From Leifsonia soli (lineage in GTDB: Bacteria; Actinomycetota; Actinomycetes; Actinomycetales; Microbacteriaceae), in NCBI RefSeq assembly GCF_013408745.1, contig NZ_JACCBJ010000001.1:558001-622000 (forward strand): 64,000 nucleotides of DNA, in the 5' to 3' direction. Both the position numbers and the translations under genes were made by a program. The notes beneath the pieces are model-generated. The model made no database searches. It was not told the DNA's origin and saw nothing but the letters and a program-made list of their open reading frames with translations. Each line of letters begins with the position of its first letter. The first letter of the stretch is position 1. Positions 7,546 to 15,660 of the stretch are shown piece after piece.

Positions 7546-9320
7546 CCCTCGACCGCTGGCTCAGCCGGCTGCCGCTCGACTCGCCGTCCGCCTTCATGAA
7601 GCAGGTGCCGACAATCGTCGGCTTCGGGATCGCCGTGGTGATCGCCGTGCTGCCGAACGGCGTGCCGATCACCAACACCTCCGAGTTCGTGGCCGGTGTC
7701 GTGCTCGTGGCCGTCGCGTCGGTCCTTTCGCTCGTGGTGCCCTGGCGACGGTTCGCGCCGGAGTGGGCCGTGGTCGTGCCGACGCTGTCCCTGCTCGCGG
7801 TCGGGCTGCTCCGGCTCGGGACGGGGTCGTCGGCGTCGCCGTTCGTCGTTCTGACCCTGCTTCCGTTCGTCTGGATCGCCTCCGAGGAGGGGCGGATCAA
7901 CATCGTGATCGCGTCGCTCACGACCTTCGTCGTCCTCCTGGCGCCCCTGGTGGTCGACGGGGCCACGCGGTCCGTCGGCGACGTCGTCCGGGCGTTCTTC
8001 TCCCCGGTGATCTACCTGATCGTCGCCATCGTGATCAACGAGCTCGCCCACCGGATGCGGGTCCAGCTCGCTGCGGCGCGGGAGGCGGGCGAGCGGCAGG
8101 AGACACTGCTGGCGCAGGCGGTCACCGCGCAGGACGAGCTGGTGCTCAACGAGGCGCGGCTGAAGACGGCGAACCGCCTCATCCAGAGCATCTGGAACGC
8201 GGTGACCGAGCAGTCGGTCATCGGCACCGACCTGGACGGCCTCATCGATGTGTGGAACCCCGGCGCCGAGAAGATGCTCGGCCTGACCGAGAAGCAGGTT
8301 CTCGACGGCAGGCACCACATCACCGACTTCCACCTCCCGTCGGAGCTGGCGGAGCGGCTGCAGGACATGGATGCGCGGTTCACGACGGTCGCGACCACCG
8401 ACGAGTTCTCCGCCCTGGTGGACACGGTCCGTGCCGGCTCCGCCGACGTCCGCGACTGGACGTACGTGCGCCCGGACGGCAAGCGTGTCGTCGTGCAGGT
8501 GGCGGCGACCCCGCGCCTCGACGAGAACGGCCACCGGGTCGGGTTCATCTTCGTGGCGACGGACATGACGGAGGCGCGCGAGTTCGCCCGCCTCAAGGAC
8601 GAGTTCGTCGGCCTCATCTCGCACGAGCTGCGGACGCCGCTCAGCTCGATCCTCGGGTATCTGGAGCTGCTGCGCGACGACGACGAGGATCCGCTGTCGG
8701 AGGAGCAGCTGCAATACCTGGCGGTCGCCGAGCGCAACGCGCACCGGCTGCTCCGCCTCGTCGGCGACCTGCTGTTCACCGCGCAGGTGGAGTCCGGACG
8801 CTTCCCGCTCGACATCAAGGACGTCGAGCTCAGCAGCGTCGTGTCCGCGTCGGTGGAGTCGGCCCGCCCGGCCGCCGCCAACGCCGGGGTGACGCTCGTC
8901 GCCGAGGTGCCCGATCACACGGTGGCCGTGCGCGGGGACACCCTGCGGCTCGGTCAGGCGGTCGACAACCTGGTCTCGAACGCGCTCAAGTTCACGCCCT
9001 CCGGCGGCACCGTCACGGTGGCTCTGCGCTCGGACGGCTCCCAGGCCGTGATCGCCGTGACCGACACCGGCATCGGTATCCCGGCCGTCGAGCTCAGCCA
9101 GCTCTCGCAGCGCTTCTTCCGCGCATCCACCGCGACCCGCAACGCGGTGCCGGGCGTCGGGCTCGGCCTCACCATCACGAAGGCGATCGTGACCGCCCAC
9201 GGCGGCCGCCTCGACATCGCCAGCGAGGAGGGGGTGGGCACCTCGATCAGCATCGTCCTGCCCGTCGAGACGCCGGCGGCCGTGACCGGCGCCATCCCGC
9301 GTGTGGAGGTGACGCCGTGA
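7542..9320 (+). CDS. Membrane-bound PAS sensor histidine kinase
   Basis: 592 residues. About six hydrophobic segments fill residues 20-170, followed by a coiled linker, a PAS domain (about 215-345, with IWNAVTEQSVIGTDLDG), the HisKA helix with phospho-acceptor His361 (FVGLISHELRTPLSS) and a HATPase_c domain (DNLVSNALKF, TDTGIGIP, GVGLGLTITKAI). All catalytic boxes are present. The membrane part has no large outside loop, so the signal is probably sensed in or near the membrane, with PAS adding a cytoplasmic input. It is coupled by overlap to the receiver before it and to the amidase after it. Confidence 0.95.
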   Translation: MTLDRWLSRLPLDSPSAFMKQVPTIVGFGIAVVIAVLPNGVPITNTSEFVAGVVLVAVASVLSLVVPWRRFAPEWAVVVPTLSLLAVGLLRLGTGSSASPFVVLTLLPFVWIASEEGRINIVIASLTTFVVLLAPLVVDGATRSVGDVVRAFFSPVIYLIVAIVINELAHRMRVQLAAAREAGERQETLLAQAVTAQDELVLNEARLKTANRLIQSIWNAVTEQSVIGTDLDGLIDVWNPGAEKMLGLTEKQVLDGRHHITDFHLPSELAERLQDMDARFTTVATTDEFSALVDTVRAGSADVRDWTYVRPDGKRVVVQVAATPRLDENGHRVGFIFVATDMTEAREFARLKDEFVGLISHELRTPLSSILGYLELLRDDDEDPLSEEQLQYLAVAERNAHRLLRLVGDLLFTAQVESGRFPLDIKDVELSSVVSASVESARPAAANAGVTLVAEVPDHTVAVRGDTLRLGQAVDNLVSNALKFTPSGGTVTVALRSDGSQAVIAVTDTGIGIPAVELSQLSQRFFRASTATRNAVPGVGLGLTITKAIVTAHGGRLDIASEEGVGTSISIVLPVETPAAVTGAIPRVEVTP

Positions 9321-10159
9321 CCGACCGGCCGGCAGAGCTCACGATCGACGACAGCACGATCGCCGTCGCCGTCGCCGTCGCCCAGTTCGCACCAGGAGAC
9401 GACCGGGTGCGCAACCGGGACACGGCGACCGGGCTGATCGCCGTCGCCGCCTCCCGCGGCGCCCGCCTCGTCGTCCTGCCCGAGTACGCCTCCTACTTCA
9501 CCGATCCGCTCGGGCCGTCGTTCGCCCGCAACGCCGAGCCGCTCGACGGCGAGTTCGTCGGGGCGCTGACCGCTGCGGCACGCGAGCACGGGCTGTTCGT
9601 GGTGGCGGGGCTCGTCGAGCGCACGGACCAGTCGCATCGGTTCTCGAACACCCTCGTCGCGGTGGGGCCGTCCGGCGACGTGCTGGCGACCTACCGCAAG
9701 CAGCACCTCTACGACGCGTTCGGTGCGAAGGAGTCGGACTGGGTCGTGCCCGGCGAGCTGGACGAGCCGCAGACGTTCGCGGTGGACGGCGTGACCGTCG
9801 GCCTGCAGACGTGCTACGACCTGCGCTTCCCGGAGGTGACGCGGCGCCTGGCCGACGCGGGCGCCCAGCTGGTGGCGGTGCCCGCCGAGTGGGTGCGCGG
9901 TCCGCTGAAGGAGTTCCACTGGTCGACGCTGCTCGCGGCGCGCGCCATCGAGAACACCCTGTACGTCGCGGCGGCGGACCATCCGCCGTCGATCGGCGTC
10001 GGCTCGAGTGCGATCCTCGATCCGATGGGCGTCACCCTGGCCGGTCTCGGCGACACCACCGGTGTCGCCGTCGCGGAGGTGTCGACCGCACGGGTGCGCG
10101 AGGTGCGGGAGCGCAACCCCGCCCTCGCTCTCCGCCGTTACCGGGTGACGCCGCTCTGA
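9317..10159 (+). CDS. Carbon-nitrogen hydrolase (nitrilase superfamily amidase)
   Basis: 280 residues, GTG start overlapping the kinase stop (GTGA). The nitrilase triad is complete: Glu56 (VVLPEYAS), Lys128 (TYRKQHLYD) and Cys166 (LQTCYDLRFPE). The FPE after the Cys and the length fit the Nit/omega-amidase or deaminated-glutathione-amidase-like branch rather than true nitrilases. It would hydrolyse an amide bond in a small cytoplasmic substrate. As the seventh gene of the coupled operon it may trim or repair the product of the ATP-grasp step, but a general omega-amidase role is equally possible. Confidence 0.92.
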   Translation: MTDRPAELTIDDSTIAVAVAVAQFAPGDDRVRNRDTATGLIAVAASRGARLVVLPEYASYFTDPLGPSFARNAEPLDGEFVGALTAAAREHGLFVVAGLVERTDQSHRFSNTLVAVGPSGDVLATYRKQHLYDAFGAKESDWVVPGELDEPQTFAVDGVTVGLQTCYDLRFPEVTRRLADAGAQLVAVPAEWVRGPLKEFHWSTLLAARAIENTLYVAAADHPPSIGVGSSAILDPMGVTLAGLGDTTGVAVAEVSTARVREVRERNPALALRRYRVTPL

Positions 10160-10539
10160 TGGCGACGACGCACGACTTCTTCCTCGTCGGCGACCCGGAG
10201 CAGGGCCGCGGCATCGTCGTCGACGCCCTGCGCGCGCAAGGCTTCGCGGTGACGCCCGCGCCCGACGGTGCGTTCGCCGTGCAGCGGGGGAGCACCGCCA
10301 TGACCGTGCTCTTCGGCGGTCTGTCCGGGTCGCAGCTGCGGATCACCTTCCTGCTGCGCTTCCTGACCGATCAGCAGGGAGGCCTGGTCGCCCGGCTGTC
10401 GCGCGACCAGGTGGGCGCGGCGGTGAGCGGAGGGGCGATCGGCGCCTCGAAGGCCACGGCCGTGTTCGAGCAGTGCGTCGCCGACATCGGCGGCCGGCTG
10501 CGGGCCGCGCACCTGTTCGCGGGCGAGCGCCGCCAGTGA
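10159..10539 (+). CDS. Conserved hypothetical protein
   Basis: 126 residues; the ATG shares its A with the preceding TGA (TGATG), so it is translationally coupled to the amidase. The protein is mixed alpha/beta without signal peptide or membrane segment; the centre contains AMTVLFGGLSGSQLRITFLLRFL and a Gly/Ala-rich turn (AVSGGAIGASKA). I do not recognise a family. It is the last gene of the eight-gene operon; no clear terminator follows before the convergent aminotransferase gene. Confidence 0.75.
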   Translation: MATTHDFFLVGDPEQGRGIVVDALRAQGFAVTPAPDGAFAVQRGSTAMTVLFGGLSGSQLRITFLLRFLTDQQGGLVARLSRDQVGAAVSGGAIGASKATAVFEQCVADIGGRLRAAHLFAGERRQ

Positions 10540-10593
10540 CGGCGCGCTGACGCGGGCGGACGGCTCAGCGGTTCACGGGGCCGGAGCCGCGGT

Positions 10594-11790
10594 TCAGGGA
10601 GCCAGCGCCGCGAGCCGCCGTGCCGCCTCCTCGAGCACCTCCATCCGCTTGCAGAACGCGAACCGGACCAGGGATGCGGTGCGCGCCGCGTACTCGCCCC
10701 GGCTGAACGCGCCGAGCGGCACGGCGACGACACCGGCGAGCTCCGGCAGCCGCCGGCACAGCTCGACGCCCTCGGGGAAGCCGAGCGGCGCTGCGTCGGC
10801 GACAACGAAGTAGGTCCCGTCCGAGGGGAAGACGCCGAAGCCGGCCGCCGAGAGCCCGGCGGAGAGCACGTCGCGCTTGTGGGCGAGAGCGTCGGCGATG
10901 CCGGTGAAGTAGGCGTCCGGCAGCCGGAGTCCCGCCGCGATCGCCGGCTGGAACGGCGCCCCGTTCACGTAGGTGAGGAACTGCTTCACGGCGAGGACGG
11001 CGGTGACGAGCTCGGGAGGCGCCGTCAGCCAGCCGACCTTCCATCCGGTCGTGTTGAAGGTCTTCCCGCCGGACGAGATCGCGATGGTGCGCTCGCGTGC
11101 GCCCGGCAGGGACTCGAGGGGGATGTGCTCCGGCCCGAACGTGAGGTGCTCGTAGACGGAGTCGGTGATGATCACAGCGTCGTGCCGTTCGGCCAGCTCG
11201 ACGACGGTCGTGAGCGTCTCGCGGTCGAGCACCGTTCCCGTTGGATTGTGCGGCGTGTTCACGAGGATGGCGCGCGTGCGGTCGGTCACCGTCTCGCGCA
11301 GCCGGTCGAGGTCCGGCCGGAACGCCGGGGGCTCCAGCGGCACGGTGCGGTGGACGCCGCCCGCCAGGGCGATCACGGCGCCGTACTCGTCGTAGTAGGG
11401 CTCGAAGGTGACCACCTCGTCGCCCGGTTCGAGCAGGGCGAGCAACGTCGCTGCGATGGCCTCCGTCGCCCCCGCGGTGATGAGCACCTCGCGGTCCGGG
11501 TCGAGGTCGAGACCGTAGAAGCGCTTCTGGTGCTCTGCGACGGCCAGACGCAGGTCGGCGATGCCCATCCCGGGCGGATACTGGTTCTCGCCGGCGCGGA
11601 TGGCGGCCACCGCGGCATCCAGCACGGCGGCGGGGCCGTCCTCGTCCGGGAAACCCTGACCGAGGTTGATCGCCCCCGTGCGTGCCGCCAGCGCACTCAT
11701 CTCGGCGAAGATCGTCGGCCGCACGGAGCCGTCCGCCCCGAGCAGCCCTGCACCAGCGGCGGCGCGCCGCCAGCCTCCCGTGATCGTCAT
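10594..11790 (-). CDS. PLP-dependent class I/II aminotransferase
   Basis: 398 residues. Fold-type I features: AINLGQGFPDEDGP at the N-terminus, NTPHNPTGTVL, ITDSVYEHL and the PLP-lysine region SSGGKTFNTTGWKVGW, with a final Arg in SLVRFAFCK. The NLGQGFPDE entry and NTTGWKVGW active site resemble the YbdL/kynurenine-aminotransferase branch that uses methionine, glutamine or aromatic donors; actinobacterial DapC enzymes are close relatives, so the exact substrate is open. The gene is divergent from the HtrA-like protease gene. An omega-amidase-type enzyme is encoded nearby, and such pairs act on glutamine or methionine transamination products elsewhere; here this is only suggestive. Confidence 0.9.
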   Translation of the reverse strand: MTITGGWRRAAAGAGLLGADGSVRPTIFAEMSALAARTGAINLGQGFPDEDGPAAVLDAAVAAIRAGENQYPPGMGIADLRLAVAEHQKRFYGLDLDPDREVLITAGATEAIAATLLALLEPGDEVVTFEPYYDEYGAVIALAGGVHRTVPLEPPAFRPDLDRLRETVTDRTRAILVNTPHNPTGTVLDRETLTTVVELAERHDAVIITDSVYEHLTFGPEHIPLESLPGARERTIAISSGGKTFNTTGWKVGWLTAPPELVTAVLAVKQFLTYVNGAPFQPAIAAGLRLPDAYFTGIADALAHKRDVLSAGLSAAGFGVFPSDGTYFVVADAAPLGFPEGVELCRRLPELAGVVAVPLGAFSRGEYAARTASLVRFAFCKRMEVLEEAARRLAALAP

Positions 11791-11807
11791 AGGACAACGC
11801 TACGGCC

Positions 11808-11836
11808 TTACTCGCATCCAACCCATTGGGTACGTT
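11808..11836 (+). promoter_or_regulatory. Candidate sigma-70-type promoter of the HtrA-like gene
   Basis: TTACTC (11808-11813) and TACGTT (11831-11836) are separated by exactly 17 bases, about 100 bases before the start codon. The -35 box is weak; the -10 fits the actinobacterial TAnnnT consensus. Confidence 0.4.
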
Positions 11837-11937
11837 GGGGAGAGTCATCGACAGGCAGAAGGTCGCCCACAGCAACGGCAAATAGAACGCCCAGGTTCGC
11901 ATCCCAAGCTGTCTGTGCTTGGAAGGAGCAACACACC

Positions 11938-13671
11938 ATGACCGACACCCCGAACACCCCGGAGCCCGCGAAGCCCCAGCACGACGCCGACACCGACGCG
12001 GTCGTGGATGCTGCCGGCACTGAGAACACCGAGCACACCGAGGCAGCGGCCCCCGCGGCCCAGACCGAGACCCCCGCGGCGGCCCCCGCGGCCCCGACGG
12101 CTCCCGCGGAGCAGGCACCCGCGACGCAGCAGCCTGCGTCCGGCGCAGGCTGGACCGCTCCGGCGGCGCACACCGCGGGCGACCCCGGCGCGCAGCCGAC
12201 GGTGCCGCAGCCGACCGCCGCGCAGCCGACCGTTCCGCAGCCGACCGCCGCCCCGCAGCACCAGACCCAGCCCACGCAGCCCCAGCCCTACGGTCAGCCG
12301 TACGGCCAGCAGCAGCCGCACTACGGCAACGGCGCCTTCGGCCAGCCCGCAGGATACGGCCAGCAGCCGCAGCAGCCGCCCTACGCTCCCAACGCCCACC
12401 AGCAGGGCTACGCGGGCGCACCGGGCGCCCCCACCGCCACGGCCCCGGCGAAGCCCGCCAAGCGCGGCAGCACCGGCCTGATCATCGCGACGCTGGCCAT
12501 CGGCGCACTCGTCGGCGGCATCGCCGGCGCCGGAGCGGGCGTCGGCATCTACGCCGCCACCAACGGAGGCAACGCGACCATCAAGACCGTCTCCGGCCCG
12601 CAGAACATCACCGTGAACGACGCCAACGACGCCAGCACCATCACCGCGGTCGCCGCCAAGGCATCCCCGAGCGTCGTCACCATCTCGGTGAGCGCATCCA
12701 GCTCCGGCGGAACCGGCTCCGGCATCGTCCTGACCTCCGATGGCTACGTGCTCACCAACACGCACGTCGTGACGCTCGACGGCCAGGCGGCCAACGTGAA
12801 CGTGACGGTCACCGACAACGACGGCAAGATCTACACGGCCAAGGTCGTCGGCACAGACCCGACCACCGACCTCGCCGTCATCAAGCTGGACAAGGCGTCG
12901 GGCCTCACCCCGATCAGCTGGGGCGACTCGAGCAAGCTCAACGTCGGCAACACGACGGTCGCCATCGGCGCGCCGCTCGGCCTCTCCGGCACGGTCACCG
13001 ACGGCATCGTCAGCGCGCTCAACCGCAGCATCAGCATCGCCTCGTCGGCCGCTCCGAAGGACGACTCCAACAACGGTGGCGGCAGCCAGAACCCGTTCAA
13101 CTTCGACTTCCCCGGCCAGGGCGGTCAGCAGCAGCAGCAACAGCAGAGCTCCGGAACGATCTCGCTCCCGGTCATCCAGACCGACGCGTCCATCAACCCG
13201 GGCAACTCCGGCGGTGCGCTGCTCAACAGCAAGGGTGAACTGATCGGCGTCAACGTCGCCATCGCCAGCGCGGGCGGGTCGAGCTCCGACGGCTCGCAGT
13301 CCGGCAGCATCGGCGTCGGCTTCGCCATCCCGTCCAACCTCGCCAAGCGCATCTCCGACGAGATCATCAAGAACGGCTCCGCCTCGCACGGCCTCCTGGG
13401 CGCGTCGGTCACCGACGCGAGCACGGACAGCAAGGCGACGACCGTCGGCGCCCTGATCAAGAGCGTCACCGGCGGCGGCGCCGCGGCCGGAGCGGGCCTC
13501 CAGGCCGGCGACATCGTGGTGAACCTCGACGGCACCCCGATCACCGACGCGACCGACCTGACCGCTCAGGTCCGGGCGCACGCGGCCGGCTCGAAGGTGG
13601 ACGTCACCTACATCCGCGACGGCCAGACGAAGACCGCGACCGTCACGCTGGGGTCCCTCCCGGCGGAGTGA
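11938..13671 (+). CDS. HtrA/DegP-like membrane-anchored serine protease with PDZ domain
   Basis: 577 residues; AAGGAG (11923-11928) sits 9 nt before the ATG. Residues 1-170 are a low-complexity Ala/Pro/Gln/Thr tail including a repeated TVPQPTAAQP unit, predicted cytoplasmic. One membrane segment follows (LIIATLAIGALVGGIAGAGAGVGIY). The trypsin-like domain carries His (LTNTHVV), Asp (TTDLAVIKL) and Ser (INPGNSGGAL), and a Gln/Gly/Asn-rich loop interrupts it before the last part. A PDZ domain (GLQAGDIVVNLDGTPI) closes the protein. This is the standard actinobacterial PepD/HtrA layout: an outside protease for damaged or regulatory envelope proteins. The gene stands alone and ends at a strong hairpin. 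Confidence 0.95.
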   Translation: MTDTPNTPEPAKPQHDADTDAVVDAAGTENTEHTEAAAPAAQTETPAAAPAAPTAPAEQAPATQQPASGAGWTAPAAHTAGDPGAQPTVPQPTAAQPTVPQPTAAPQHQTQPTQPQPYGQPYGQQQPHYGNGAFGQPAGYGQQPQQPPYAPNAHQQGYAGAPGAPTATAPAKPAKRGSTGLIIATLAIGALVGGIAGAGAGVGIYAATNGGNATIKTVSGPQNITVNDANDASTITAVAAKASPSVVTISVSASSSGGTGSGIVLTSDGYVLTNTHVVTLDGQAANVNVTVTDNDGKIYTAKVVGTDPTTDLAVIKLDKASGLTPISWGDSSKLNVGNTTVAIGAPLGLSGTVTDGIVSALNRSISIASSAAPKDDSNNGGGSQNPFNFDFPGQGGQQQQQQQSSGTISLPVIQTDASINPGNSGGALLNSKGELIGVNVAIASAGGSSSDGSQSGSIGVGFAIPSNLAKRISDEIIKNGSASHGLLGASVTDASTDSKATTVGALIKSVTGGGAAAGAGLQAGDIVVNLDGTPITDATDLTAQVRAHAAGSKVDVTYIRDGQTKTATVTLGSLPAE

Positions 13672-13684
13672 TCGAGCACGCACG

Positions 13685-13718
13685 GAAGGGCCGTCCCGCG
13701 ACCGCGGGGCGGCCCTTC
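13685..13718 (+). terminator. Terminator hairpin after the HtrA-like gene
   Basis: Inverted repeat with 16-nt arms (13685-13700 and 13703-13718), one G-T mismatch and a very short loop, followed by tctg. It lies 14 bases past the stop codon. Confidence 0.75.
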
Positions 13719-13795
13719 TGCGCCCATCCGTCTCCCGGCTCCGCGGCAGGCCCGGCTGATAGGCTCGACGCCGACCCGCTACAGCGAAGGACCAG

Positions 13796-14839
13796 ATGCC
13801 GGACGACATCGTGAACACCCTCCCCGGTGTCTCGTACGTGATGCCCGTGCTCAACGAGGTGACCCACGTGCGGGCCGCCGTCGACAGCCTCCTGGCGCAG
13901 GACTACGCCGGCCCGTTCGAGGTCACCATCGCCCTCGGGCCGAGCATGGACGGCACCACCCAGCTGGTCGAGGAGCTCGCTGCGGTCGACGACCGCATCC
14001 GGGTCGTCGACAACGTGGTGGGCTCGACGCCTGCGGGGCTGAACCTCGCCATCCGCGAGTCGCAGTACCCGATCGTGATCCGGGTCGACGCCCACAGCGT
14101 CCTGCCGCCCGACTACGCCAGGGTCGCCGTCGAGACGATCCTGGAGACGGGCGCCGACAACGTCGGCGGGCTGATGGATGCGCAGGGAACCACCGACTTC
14201 GAGCGCGCCGTCGCCCGTGCGTACGGCAGCCGCGTCGGCCTCGGCGGGACGAAGCTGCACGTCGGCGGCGAGGCCGGCCCGGCCGAGACCGTGTACCTCG
14301 GCGTCTTCCGCCGCGATCGGCTGATCGAGGTCGGCCTCTTCGACGAGGAGATCAAGCGCGGTCAGGACTGGGAGCTCAACCGGCGACTCCGCACCACCGG
14401 CGGGACGGTGTGGTTCACGCCGCGGCTGAAGGTCACCTACCGACCGCGCCCGAACCTCTACCGGCTGGCTCGCCAGTTCTTCTCCACCGGCATCTGGCGC
14501 GGCGAGCTCGCCCGCCGCTTCCCGGCCTCGAACGGGCTGCGCTACTTCGCTCCGCCGGTGATGGTGCTGGGTGTCGGCATCGGCACGCTGCTCGGCCTCG
14601 CCGGCATCGTCCAGGCGGCCCTGGGCGCGGCTCCGTGGCTGCTCTGGGGCTTCGCCGTCCCGGCGCTGTACGTCGTGATCGTCGTGGTCTCCGCGCTGCT
14701 GTGGGGCCGGCGCGACGGTTTTCGCCCGTTCCTGTGGTTTCTCGTAGTCTTGCCCTGCATCCACTTCAGCTGGGGGATCGGCTTCATCCTCGGATACCTG
14801 TCGCTCACCCGGAACATCACGTCCCACACGGGAAGGTAG
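13796..14839 (+). CDS. Glycosyltransferase family 2 with C-terminal membrane segments
   Basis: 347 residues. A GT-A domain occupies residues 1-240: SYVMPVLNEVTHVRAAVDSL at the start, nucleotide-sugar/metal region VIRVDAHSVLPP, acceptor-side EIKRGQDWELNRRLR. Three to four hydrophobic segments (about 255-340) anchor it in the membrane with the enzyme on the cytoplasmic side. It is likely an ExoA-like transferase extending a lipid-linked saccharide. A TAGGCT box at 13760-13765 stands 30 bases before the start. The next gene, a CDP-alcohol transferase, follows 2 bases after the stop, so they form an envelope glycopolymer operon. Confidence 0.92.
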   Translation: MPDDIVNTLPGVSYVMPVLNEVTHVRAAVDSLLAQDYAGPFEVTIALGPSMDGTTQLVEELAAVDDRIRVVDNVVGSTPAGLNLAIRESQYPIVIRVDAHSVLPPDYARVAVETILETGADNVGGLMDAQGTTDFERAVARAYGSRVGLGGTKLHVGGEAGPAETVYLGVFRRDRLIEVGLFDEEIKRGQDWELNRRLRTTGGTVWFTPRLKVTYRPRPNLYRLARQFFSTGIWRGELARRFPASNGLRYFAPPVMVLGVGIGTLLGLAGIVQAALGAAPWLLWGFAVPALYVVIVVVSALLWGRRDGFRPFLWFLVVLPCIHFSWGIGFILGYLSLTRNITSHTGR

Positions 14840-14841
14840 GC

Positions 14842-15660
14842 ATGACCGCACCCGGACCTGCGGCGCACGGCGCCCGTCCGTCCTCGATCGCCGAACTGAA
14901 GGCTGTCGCGCAGCCCCCGGAGGTGCGCGGACGCCGCAACGCCGAGCACTGGACGGCCTCGCTGTACCTCCGCAATCTGTCGCCCTACCTCACCTGGGTG
15001 CTGCTCAAGACGTCCATCTCGGCCAACGGCGTGACGGGCCTGATGATCCTGACGGGATGGGCGACCGCGGCGGCGCTGCTCATTCCCGGGATCGCCGGAG
15101 CGGCGTTCGCCCTCGTGCTCGGCCAGCTGCAGATGCTGGTGGACTGCTGCGACGGCGAAGTGGCGCGCTGGCGCCGCACGTCGTCGCCCGCGGGCATCTT
15201 CCTCGACAACGTCGGCCACTATTCGACCGAGACCCTGATCGCGATCGCGCTCGGCATCCGTGCTGCGGGCTACCCGCTGGAGACGCCGGAGGACTTCCTC
15301 TGGACGAACCTCGGAACGCTGCTCGCCCTCGTGATCGTGCTCAACAAGGCGCTCAACGACATGGTGCGGGTGGCGCGGGCCAACGCCGGCCTGCCGAAGC
15401 TCGCCGATACGCAGTCGGAGTACGCGCCGACCCACGGCCTCATCGCTACCCTGCGGCGCGCGGCGAAGTTCCTCCCGTTCCACCGCCTGTACCACTCGGT
15501 GGAGCTCACCATCCTGATCTTCGTGTTCTCGATCGTCGGCCTGTTCATCGGCGCGACCTTCGCCGACCGCATCCTGCTGTGCGCGCTCGTCCCGCTCTCG
15601 ATCCTCGCGCTTGTCGGCCACTTCGTGACCATCATGGCGTCCCGGCGGGTCCGTGGCTGA
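14842..15660 (+). CDS. CDP-alcohol phosphatidyltransferase family protein with an altered fourth active-site position
   Basis: 272 residues with several membrane helices. The CDP-alcohol signature is present as DCCDGEVARWR...GIFLDNVGHYS. In the usual DxxDGxxAR-(7 to 8)-GxxxDxxxD pattern the fourth Asp, thought to be the catalytic base, is replaced by His (LDNVGH). The first three Asp residues are kept. The family moves a phospho-alcohol from a CDP-linked donor to an acceptor alcohol. Between two glycosyltransferase genes and near a nucleotidyltransferase and an ABC exporter, it probably adds a phospho-polyol or phospho-inositol-type group to an envelope glycan or makes its lipid carrier. The substrate is unknown. 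Confidence 0.88.
   Translation: MTAPGPAAHGARPSSIAELKAVAQPPEVRGRRNAEHWTASLYLRNLSPYLTWVLLKTSISANGVTGLMILTGWATAAALLIPGIAGAAFALVLGQLQMLVDCCDGEVARWRRTSSPAGIFLDNVGHYSTETLIAIALGIRAAGYPLETPEDFLWTNLGTLLALVIVLNKALNDMVRVARANAGLPKLADTQSEYAPTHGLIATLRRAAKFLPFHRLYHSVELTILIFVFSIVGLFIGATFADRILLCALVPLSILALVGHFVTIMASRRVRG

Noticed and set aside
6864..9200. Very long open frame antisense to the histidine kinase and PHP genes
   Set aside because: Its product is Arg/Asp/Gly-rich low complexity without motifs; it is a mirror of GC-rich codon bias in the real genes.
12194..12253. Repeat array near the HtrA-like gene start as a regulatory element
   Set aside because: The repeats encode the TVPQPTAAQP units of the disordered protein tail and are explained by coding.
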